Assembly: GCA_018881555.1 (NCBI GenBank)
Contig: JACAXG010000007.1
Span: forward strand, 7,764,935-7,828,934
Direction: 5' to 3'
Source: Amblyornis subalaris
Taxonomy: Eukaryota > Chordata > Aves > Passeriformes > Ptilonorhynchidae
DNA length: 64,000 nucleotides
Shown here: piece by piece, positions 53,890 to 64,000 of the stretch
Numbering within the stretch: position 1 is the first letter of the stretch
Layout: each line of letters starts with the position of its first letter
Position numbers and translations under genes: made by a program
The notes under the pieces: model-generated
Database searches by the model: none
What the model saw: only the letters and a program-made list of their open reading frames with translations
What the model was told of the DNA's origin: nothing

Positions 53890-54790
53890 CTGACAAAGGT
53901 GATCTAATTGAGGCTGACTTTAGAAGGTCTTCAAAAATCCCTCCAAAATACTTAGAGAAGCCAAACTGCCATAGGATAAAAGGAAAGGTCTTCACATNTA
54001 TTAGTAACAGTTGAAAAGACAGGAAACAGAAGGTAGGAACAAATGTTCAGTTTTCTCAGCGTAGGATTTTCACCTGGCAAATTCCACGGAGATCTGTATT
54101 AAGACCCACAATATTCAGTGTAATCAGTCTAGGAAAGAGAGTGGAGAGGGAGGTGGCAACATTTGCTGATGGCATTAAGTTGTGCAGAGCAGTAAATGAG
54201 AAAACTTTCAGCAAAGAAGAAAGCTCTTGCGACATGGAGTGATAAAATGGCAGATTAAATTCACTGTAGAGAAAGGTACAGCAACACAGATGAAGGAAAT
54301 GATTCTTAGCTTTACAGAGGTGATGAAGAGTTCAGAACTGGCTGTTACCAGGCAGGAAAGACGTAGTGCAGTTATGAGTATTTTAATGGCACTGTGAGTG
54401 CCGTGCTCCATGATGATTGCAAAAAAAGCAGATAGGTGTTGGGAATGATAAATATAGAGAACAAAACAAATATCACACACTTTCTGATCTTAGAAGTTGA
54501 TAGCAGAAAGAGAAACAAGGAAGATTGAAGTTACAGAATGACTTCCATATGAGAATTGACTACAGAACTAATGGCTCTACAGTCTCTGGAAGTCTGCTGA
54601 TGGGGACTGTAATAGGATTTATAGAATGATGAGCTACAGTGAGAGAAGGGATAGGGTCCACGTGATCATTTTCTTTTCTGGCCTGTGAAAGAGAGGCATC
54701 AAAAGAACTCTTAGGAGGTTCAAAACAAAGCTATAAGCTGCCAGTACTGGAGAGACTAAATGGACTATTTTTATGTTCTCAGATATCGAA
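53890..54790 (+). mobile_element. Ancient CR1 LINE remnant, part of the reverse-transcriptase region
   Basis: In plus orientation this follows the old amniote CR1 coding sequence. Landmarks are GATAAAAGGAAAGGTCTTCA, then GAAAAGACAGGAAACAGAAG, then GGAGATCTGTATTAAGACCC, then GGTGGCAACATTTGCTGATG, AAATGGCAGATTAAATTCAC, GAACTGGCTGTTACCAGGCA and GTGTTGGGAATGATAAA. Frameshifts and stops break the frame throughout, so it is dead. The core at 53.93-54.45 kb is convincing, while both ends are uncertain. Confidence 0.75.
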
Positions 54791-56454
54791 GATTGCAGAG
54801 TAATTTTTGTAAGCTGTTAATTCGTGTTTGTACAGTATATAACTAGCTAGAACCTAAGCAAGCCCTTCTGTGTAAACTAGCATTTGGTGACATTAAGATA
54901 GAGAAACACACAGATGCTATATTGTGGGACATGGACAAACAAGAACATGACACAGTAACATACAGAAGACGTGTCGGAATGGTGAGGCTCTGACTTACAG
55001 TTGAATTCATCAGTGTTCAAAGAGGCCTTACTCTCAGTCAAAGTATCTCACTTTTATCATCATTGCAGAGCTAAAACTAAGTTCAAAGGTGTTAATGCCA
55101 GAAAAAAAGGGAGATTTTTCTGTCCTGTCCCCTGGTAAAGCTATGTAATTGTTTTGCCAGTACAGTTTTCTATTTCAGGTGACAGCATCCTTAAGCATTA
55201 TGTTTTCTAAATGGGACACATGTGGAGATCTGCTGTCAGTAAATAGGGTTGGGGAGCAGAAAATTAGTAAGAAACATGCTCCTGCATTTTAGGTCATAGA
55301 GTAGCAGAGGAGAAACTACACCTGTCCCCTGCTAACACCTAGATTGTCTGGAGGATGTGCAGGCTTTGTTGTTTCTGTGTGATAGGAACGTGCAAACATG
55401 TTCTTCCAGATGCAGAAACAATTTCTTCTACAGAGAGGATAACTGCTTGACATTTTTGGAGGAGATTGTTTTGCTGTGGAATTGATGTGGTATTAATCAT
55501 AATATTGACAATATTGCACTATAGTGCTTTTCATGTTCTGGGTGAGAAAATTTTCTTGGATAGCTGGGGGTTTTTTAAACTGTACACATAGGACAAAGGT
55601 GGCTGAAGTTGCCATAGGTGATAAAGGAAGCAGCTGCTTTGACTGAAGTTTTTTTTTCTGTCAGTTTTCCTGTTCTNGGTAGGTAGTGTGGTAGACAGCT
55701 CGCCCTTTTAAAAGTGCCTTTTTTTTCCCCATTTTGTTTTTACCCATAAAAGGTAAATAGTAAAAGCTTTAAACCACAAAGGTAATTTTGAGAGGACTTG
55801 GATAGCTGTTTTTTCTTCCTTGCATGATCATTTTTTTCCCCTGAGAAATGTTCACTCCTTCCCTTAGGTGTCACTGTTTATCGTTGCTAGACTTCCACAG
55901 GCTCTGCATTTGGCTGAATGGTGGTTCTGCTCCATCCCTCAGGAGTCTTGGCAAGTGTAATGTGTGTAGCCTGCTCTGCCAGTCTGTGCTGCCTCACATA
56001 CTTGTCTCCCTCCTACATCAGAGAATAGCAGTGACAGCCTGTGTAAGGCTGTTACCAGAGATCTATATTAGTGCAATGTTATAAAAGATACCTTGCCAGT
56101 AATTTCTCAGTGTGGGATATGTCTTAAAATGGGCTTGATAGCTGTATGTACTTATTTTCTTTTAAAAAGAGTGATATCGCTAGTAAGCATGAAATTTCTC
56201 AGAAATACATTTTGTGAGCCCTTTAATTTTTTTTTTTTNAANNCTTTTTACTTTTTCATTGAAAAGATTTATATTCTGACAAGTTTTTCCCTTTCTAGGT
56301 CAACTTTTTTTCATATCATTATTTGATTAAAAAAAACTAAATCAATATTTATGTGTATAAGTGATGGGAAAAAATATTGCTGTCAANTGCCATTTACCCA
56401 AGAATTAATTCTTGTCTCAAACCATCTATCTGATGGCTTGGGTCATAATACCGA

Positions 56455-56700
56455 CTTCTAAGCAAGCACTTTAATTTCTTCCTGCTTCATGCAACTGTTG
56501 CGTACTCTGACATAAAACTTCAAAACTTGCGAAATTGCCAGGGAGAGCTATTTTACCTGCCATCCGCCTATTCCTACGATGAATATCTAACACTGTCACA
56601 CCAGGGACCTTCAGCTATTTACAGTTATATTCACTAGATCTCACTCATTACGACTGGAGCTGGGACTCCTTTGCAAAATCCTCGCTCTGTGTGCAACAAA
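56455..56700. other. Possible conserved non-coding element upstream of DCLK2
   Basis: A non-repetitive stretch of balanced composition retains isolated CpGs (GTTGCGTACTC, CATCCGCCTATTCCTACGATG, CATTACGACTGG) in a CpG-poor region and carries no repeat signature. This hints at constraint but is weak evidence without comparison to other species. Confidence 0.2.
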
Positions 56701-59700
56701 AGAGGCAAGCTGTGTCTACCACCACCTCCTCAGGAGACTGCTTGCTTTGGTAGACAGGAGTTTTAAACAATTTTTATGCCTGCAGAAACCTCAATTGTTC
56801 TTACAGGAAGCATAAAAACCCTAATGATTGCAAAAGTTGAAGTACCATGCNTAAGAAGTTTACAACATTGAATATTTGCAACATCACAGAAAAATGTAAC
56901 TGAGAAGAAGCTAATGAGTTGTAAAGGTCTAGGTGATTGGTTTTTATTTTGCTTAATTTGTTTCATGTTGTGAAGGTATTACAGAAAATTTCTCTAAGGG
57001 TGGAGTCTCTTGTTTTTAATCCAAGAATGACCTAGCATTATGGGGGGAAAAAAGTAGATCAGACTGGCTAGCGGATTACCCAGGGAAAACTCTGGTATTT
57101 TTAACCATGCAAATAGCTAGTCATCTGTTTTGAAATAAAGAGGATTACTTTTGCTTGATAGCTCTGTGTTGTGTTTTTACTGTGCCCGGAGTATGAACCC
57201 TGCAGTCTCCAAATAAGGGGAAAATGGCCGTGGATCACATCATAGCTTTAGGTCCAGGAAGAAAATGCTGTGGTCATTTACAATGTTTAATCTAGGTTTG
57301 GACAATTGTGTGCATGCTAGCTCGTTCATGGCTATATAAGCAAGAAATGCAGCAGGGATTGCTACATTTCTCGTATGGGAGATTTCATCTTCAGCAAATG
57401 GAAAATAGAAAACAAACCCCATTTTTCTGTCCACAGGCAGAATTCCTTTTTATTCCACCAATAACTGAATCAAGGAGCCATCTGTATCTCCTGCGGGGTT
57501 CAAATCTCACAGCCAGTTTCTCCATGAGCTGGCAACAATGTACATACACAAGAAAAAGTACAGAAGCAGAATGGGTAACACCATTTCTTTTAAATTACAA
57601 AAGGAATTTTTTCCCCTTGTTGCTAAGCCATATGTCTCTTGTTATAACTCCCCTACCAATGCTGTTTTAGAAGACTTGTTGATTTGGCAAATTAATAATC
57701 CTAAATTACACACGCAAAGGGTGAGTTTTGCTTCTGCTTGAACAATCTGAAAGGCTTCGCAAATGTAAGTGGAAAACTCTCTGCAGAGAGTCCCTTGGGA
57801 TTTTCACACCATTGGCCAACCTGCTCTTGGTATCAATAATATGTTATTGATGTTTCAATGTTATTTTATGAGGAGGTAGTCAGCAGGAAGGATTTTTTGT
57901 TATTTCAGCTGAAAGGAAGTCAAAGTTCAATGTCATTTCTGGTATGTATATCTTGAAATTGAACACTAGAACAGTATTNACTGAAGGTTTTTCTGTCATG
58001 CTTAAACTTCTCTGATACCTTTCAAGTAGGATACTAATACAGTCTTGTTTTAGCAGAGCAGAGGCCATTGGATAAAACCTTTTTAATTGCACATGGCAGT
58101 CAAATCTATTAAAAGCAGAGCAGGTCATCTTGCATGAAATATGAGTGGAACTAATAATGTGATTACTTGCTTTTTTTTGTTTTGTTTTGGGATTTTTTAC
58201 AATCAAGGACCACAGATACTTTTGCAACTTTTTCTCCTTTTCCTGTCTCAGTTATTAATTTTATCCTACATCTGAATACACGTGGCTTTGAAAGTGCATA
58301 TTTTTCCAAGTGTACATTACCGAGATACATGGGTAGAAAGTGTATTTTGAAACTGTTTCTAGCTGGTTTGTTGAATGCACTTAATTAGAAAAGATGTCTG
58401 GCCAATTTTTCTCTTCTGTGTTGTTTGGCTTCTGTTGAATCTTGAATTTTAAGGTATTCTGAGAAAAGCATGAACAGTAGAACATATATGTACTGGCTAC
58501 AGAAATACATTGCTGTAAAGAAGCGGTCTGAAGATAAGTGATGTCTCTTCTAAACCTTTCTGTGAATGAACTAATTATAGATATTATCATCTGCCACTAA
58601 TTTTAAAATGTGCTTAGAGAAATGTTTCTTAAGAGAAGTTGGAACAATGGACTGTCAAAGGTGAATAACAAGAACAACTCCCTGCCCTGTACACTCCCTG
58701 CTTACTTATGCAGTGTGCTGTTTGGTTTGGTNATTTTTTTCAATTCTGTTTCTATGAAGTCATTATTTTTACTTTAGAGAGGCCTACTTTATGATTNTTT
58801 TTTTAAAGCTTGAGTTCAGCATTACTACAATGGCAGGAAGGGAAGCAATCATGGTGTGTGTGGGAATGGAACAGCAGTTATGCCCTCACCCTTCCTTACC
58901 TGTTTGGAAACTTCTGTTTCAATGAACCTGACAAAACCATGGAGGTTTGTGTGATAGAAGCACTAAGAGCAGACTGGTATCAGATATGCACAGCAAACCA
59001 GAGTCTAGTCTTGTGATAATGAGCTTGACCCAAGGATGTGGCTATCATGATCTTAAGAAACCATTTTGTTNCAACATCAAAGTGTGTGTCTTTCTTGTCG
59101 GGGTAATCCAGTAATATGTCATTGACACATGCACATTTTTGTCTTGTCTGTAAGGTCAATTCCAAGTTTTGTATCAGTATTTGTAGTCTGCTATGTGTGG
59201 GNTTTTTTTCACATCGTGAATTTAGTTGTTCACAATTACTTGCCTGCTTTAATCAAAGTAAGGTTGCGAGCTGTCTGCCTCCATAACCTCTTTGCCAAAA
59301 AATGTTCTCCAGAGAAGAATTCTTCAGGGTTTCAGCTATGCTTTCTTTAAATATCCTTGGTCCTTGACGTGGGGCCTGTTCATTCTCACATGGCTCTGTN
59401 CGCTGTCCCTTGGATCCAACCATTTTGTGTTCCCATGAGGCTGTTTCTGTTGGCTGACTGGACAGTCTGGCGAGAGAGGAAGGAGGAGTGCTGTTGTGTT
59501 GGCAGACGTGAGGAACTTCACTAGGAGTCAGATTTTTGGAGATAAACTCTGGGTTCAGTTGCCACTTCTTCTACTGCACCCTATGCTCCACAAGGGAGAG
59601 TTACACCCCACTATGGAGTGGCTGCTGGTCCACAGAAGTTGAAATAACTCAGGAGAAACCAAGATGAACTGGAGCAGTAATTCTCTGTGGGGGCGAGAGG

Positions 59701-62700
59701 TTGAATAGCACAGTGAATGGCAGATCAGCAGATCTTCAAATGAGGCCATCTTCACTGAACTTGGCTGAATAAGGTAGATAAGAGCAGTCTGTCATTCCAG
59801 CTTCTAGCAGTTATCACTTTGGAATACCTACTGAACAGAGTGAGGTGAATCGAGTATGTCTGATCTCTTGCACAACAAGATGAGAATGGTTTTCTAAAAG
59901 GCTCCTTACGCATCTAAGTACTATGACTGGTATGAAAGCAAGGAGTTTACAAAATGCTAGGTACAATTCTAAATAATTATCTGCAGTACACAAAATTTTG
60001 AAACTTCCTATTGTTCTCCCAACTTTTAGATCTTAGGATAACGTTTGAATTTCCTGAATTCCTGCTCACAATCTGTTTCTACTATCTAGAGAAAAAAAGA
60101 AGGCTGAGGAAAATTATCTCCTCATTTTAGGTCTCTCAAACCCTGAATGGTGGGCATTTTTGTTTGTACAGACAGAAAGGTCAGATGAAGCAGACTTNCA
60201 CTTGCTATGCTTAGCAGCTGGTTTGATAATATTATTCATTCTCTTCTGTTTCCTCAGAGCGTGTCTCCTTCCAAACCAGATCTTCTCATAGAGGTAATGC
60301 CATAATCTTATCAACACTGTAAGAACTTTAATATTCTCTCTGTGATTGCCTCTCCTGACAATTTTCACAGGAAAGGTCATTTATTCAGTGACCCTACTGC
60401 CTTTGCTTGTCTCAGAAAAATGTTTGAAGAGAATTTGAAGTCTTTTACTGCCTTGCGTAGCAATGCAATTCATTCTCTTCTGTCTCTTGTTGTAGTGCCT
60501 CATGAAGAAACTTCCAATCTTTTTCTTTGTTCTTCTCTGCCAAAGAATAGAGGAACACAACAGTGTTGTTGCCCACAAATCACAGCAGGAAGTTATAAGC
60601 TCTAGCAGTGGTATAGTTTTTAGAAACCTCTTTGAATGGTAATGGAGAAATAAAAAGGGAAGAAAAAAAGAAACCACAAAGTGGTTCCACAATTTCACAA
60701 GCAGTGGACAATTACAGTACACTTTATTCCTTATTCAACACCCTGTGAAAAATGCCATTTACCTTCTAGAAATAATGACTTTTACTGTTGATTCAATTTT
60801 TCTCTACAAGTCCCTTCAGANCTGGGACCATGGCTAAGCAAGCTGTTCCTTGCAGTAGCTTTAGCCCTTGCAAGCTGGCCCAGCAGGTAACTGTTGCAAC
60901 ACCTTCATGTTAACTCACTTAATCCTTTTCCATTCCTCTCACCCACGTGCATCTGGAAATTAGAATGCAATTCCAGTGTGGCTAATGTAGACATTAGCAA
61001 AAAGGAATAACTTCCTCAACAATGGGGGAAGTCCTAGTGACAGTAGTTACTCTGCCTGTGATCCACCTTTCAAAGATTCTGTTACCAGAGATCTCCCAGG
61101 ATGATATTGCAACGACTTGGGTCTGTCCCTCATGAAAGGAAGGAGATGGACTCTGATGACTTTCAACACCTTCTCATTTTATGTGAGGAGTAATGACTGT
61201 TTTACTNTAAACACTGAATGCCTAATGATTATATCTAAACACTGGGACCTGATCACATTGATTGTCCTACTTGAAGACTTGGTCATAGCACATTTAAAAC
61301 CCTCTCCCACCCTTCATATCTGTTTTTCTTCCCATGAGAAGTAAGGAATGGGAAAAAGTGGCAGGAGGAGACAGAAAGTTTGTGAACACCTGTTTTGACA
61401 TGAGTCGGGATGCAGACAGAGGCTGCAGCTAGACCAAATGGCTGGGAAGGGCTCCCAGATTCCGCAGTTAAGATATAGAAAACATTTAATATGAGGAAAA
61501 TGTTAAACAAGATGCTGTTAGAAGCAGGTACAAGGAATGTGAGAGTCTGGAGACCTTTCTAACAGGTGNGAAAACTTGGGGACTTTCAGTAGAAGCAGTA
61601 GAAGTCTCTGGTTTAGCTTGTCCATTATTTACCCTTTTAAATTATCTCAGTAATTTGAGGTTGTTTATGGGATGCCTTCATCATATCCTCTCAGTGCAGG
61701 GGTACAGTAATGAATCCCTTATGGAAATCAGGATTTGATGGAAAATGAGAGGGTGATTTAAGAAGGGAAGGTCTAATGATGAGAAGTAGCAGTGAAAAAG
61801 CTCACAAGCAGCCAGTGAAGAGCAGCAAGGTTATTAAAAAAAAATAAACCTTTCCTTTGTCATCAAAGAAATTATAGAATAAACTGGATTGATTTCCAAG
61901 CCACTCTATGACACACTTTCCTTATACTCTTTGGGATGTTAAATGATTCATTTTAGTAAATACTCACTTTTCCGAAGTCTAGATAATTTCAGACATGGGA
62001 CAGCATGAGATTCTTTATCAATCACCTCTATCCTATCATATCCTCTGTTCCACTACACTAACAAGAAAGAGAAAGCCTATAGACACGGATCTGCCTTTCC
62101 TGTTAGATACATTAAACNATTCTGTAGTAACCAGGTGTGGAATTCAGAGGTAAAACTACTGTGATTCCAGAGCTTTGCTTTCAGATTCCGTCTGGTACTA
62201 AATTCCATCCCAACATACACATTTGGCCCTTTTCTAGGCCTGCCTGANTTTTCACTGAGAATAACCAGACGTGTCGGAGTAAGTTGCTACTCTTGGAAGC
62301 TATAAAGAACCATTTCTGCCCTTCTGCCTCGTTTCTCCTTCCTTTGTTTCATGTTGTTCTTCCCCCTGATGCCTGACCAGAGTGAATGCCTGAGTGTCTC
62401 ATGTTTATTCACCAGGATGCTGATGATAATCACGCTGAAATCTCAGTAGCTTTCAGCTAGGGCAAGTGTTATTTTTTTAGAAAGCATTTCTATTCCAAGT
62501 TATTGCATATGATATCTTAGGCCTTGATCTTATGAAAATCATACTTGATGCCAGGAGTAGTCAGGCTGGTAAAGCCAAGCACATACATAAATGTTGGCAG
62601 GATTTGTTCTTTCCTAAGTGTAAGAGTGAAATCATTTAACAAATTGTGTCATACATGTAAGGAGTATTTATCAGGCCCACACAGAACAGCTGTTAATAGT

Positions 62701-63942
62701 TTAGAACTGTCATCCATAAAATGTATCCATGTCAATAGAAGTCTTTAAGTGTGGAAGTGTACCTCAGGTGAAGGTTTTTGGAAACAGCCATCATGTGGTG
62801 TGTTGTAAAAGTATCTGGAATGTGCTGCTTGTGTGTTTGGGTGTGGTTAAAGTGTTGGGATTTTAGGAGTGCATTTTGTCAGAGTTACAGAAACAAAAAT
62901 TCTTCCAGGTTTATTACAGGAGCTCCTGTCTGCCACCTTGTGTGACAACATCTAAAATACAGAATTGGCTATTTAGAGGAAAACTAGTAGCAGTGGTCGT
63001 TGTCAGATTTTAGAAATAATGCTGTACCTTTGTATCGTTGGGGTGTGAACTCCCTTGGAAAAATACCCAGCTGAGTGCTAGAAAAGTGCTTTGGGAGANA
63101 AGGACCTGCACACACCTTGTGAATCGGTAATAATTAGAAAGAGCAGACACAAATATTTCTGTGCAGGGAAGTAATAAATGGATTGCAAGTTCCTGTAGTG
63201 CTAACAGATCACAGTCATGATATTAAATGAGGGGAACTAGAAAACTGCCATTGGCTCCAAAAGGCATAAGGATATCCTACTCCTTATCTCTGAATTAATT
63301 GGTAACTTCAGTTTATTATTTTCGTAGTGGTTTATTATTTTCATACTGCTCTCCAGGCTATTTGTCTTATGCCTGCCGTGATTAAGAGTTAGCAATGTTT
63401 TGCCTGTGAGAACTGCTCCCTATTTTTTGCCATTTATTTGTAATTTCTAATTCCACCCTGCCACAGTGAACTTCTGCTGCTCTGCTTTTTATATCTTGTT
63501 TTCAAAGTACTCTAGATGATATCAGCTGGATCTACTTTCCTGCCCCAATATACATTTCCTGCTTCCACTGTTGTAGTCCAAATGGACTCTCCACTTCTTT
63601 ACTTAGCTGTGTTACCAGCTGTTATTCCTTAGAGCTACTGCCAGCCTTTAATGGAGTTTGTTTCCAGGAAGGGAAATGGGAGATGCCGAGTGAACTTGGC
63701 ACTGACTTCAATAAGAGAAGAGCAGCTTCAGCACGCTAAGAACATTGAAGACCAAATGCATATAGGTATTTAATTATCCAGATTTAAGCTTCTGATTCCC
63801 CACAGATTTCAATGGTGAAATATCCCTCCAGTTAAGATTCGTGGCAGACAACTTCTGCACATTTTACTTGCATGAGTAACCTAGCAAAGGCGGTGGCACT
63901 TCTTAACTAAGTAAAGTGAAGTGTTTGAATGTAGTAGAAAGA

Positions 63943-64000
63943 ACATTGCCAGCAGGTTGAGGGACGTCATCCTGCCCCACTGCTCAGCCCTGGTGAGGCA
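63943..64000 (+). mobile_element. CR1 LINE, cut by the window end
   Basis: The last bases, with GTTGAGGGACGTCATCCTGC and CCCCACTGCTCAGCCCTGGT, match the interior of a plus-oriented CR1. The element continues beyond the window. Confidence 0.88.

Larger units (their letters stand above)
35436..63942. other. Region upstream of DCLK2 without recognisable genes
   Basis: This is AT-rich sequence beyond the DCLK2 promoter. It holds the repeats listed separately: CR1 at 38.3, 46.2, 48.5 and about 53.9 kb, copy B of the 175-bp repeat at 39.9 kb, and simple repeats. Open frames longer than 100 codons are few, lack known motifs and are unsupported by splice or codon evidence. In other vertebrates the 5' side of DCLK2 is gene-poor as I recall, which fits. 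Confidence 0.65.

Noticed and set aside
1..64000. CRISPR arrays, tRNA or rRNA genes, bacterial operons
   Set aside because: No regularly spaced repeats, tRNA-like cloverleaf or rRNA signature was seen, and the sequence is clearly vertebrate nuclear.

Overview
This window is vertebrate nuclear DNA, most likely from a bird. It is AT-rich, has no compact coding, and contains one CpG island with a first exon. Its interspersed repeats are CR1 LINE fragments in both orientations; several end in the typical avian CR1 3' signature of repeated ATTCTATG-like octamers. Isolated single N characters are scattered through it, roughly one per several hundred bases, so it comes from a consensus or draft assembly.

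The only gene I can support is DCLK2 (doublecortin-like kinase 2), on the minus strand. Two coding exons are present. Exon 1 (coding part 33902-34316) holds the start codon and most of the first doublecortin domain. Exon 2 (22633-22967) finishes that domain, carries the linker and starts the second doublecortin domain. The junctions use GT/AG sites, the phases agree (exon 1 ends after one base of a Gly codon), and together they give 250 uninterrupted codons. Exon 3 and everything after it, including the kinase domain, were not found and should lie before position 1.

Layout: 1-22632 is the 5' part of DCLK2 intron 2, with a few CR1 fragments, one of them an old and strongly decayed copy at about 16.3-17.0 kb. 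Intron 1 is 22968-33901. A CpG island spans about 33.66-35.11 kb and covers exon 1 and the presumed promoter. From about 35.1 kb to the end is the region upstream of DCLK2. It has CR1 copies (35.1, 38.3, 46.2, 48.5 and 63.9 kb), a decayed CR1 coding-region copy at about 53.9-54.8 kb, simple repeats, and no recognisable gene.

The least explained structure is a pair of directly repeated sequences of about 175 bp, at 32793-32969 and 39901-40075. They are roughly 85% identical by eye and lie on either side of the DCLK2 first exon and promoter. I do not recognise the family. I found no RNA gene, CRISPR array, or complete mobile element, and nothing that looks like an undescribed multi-gene system.
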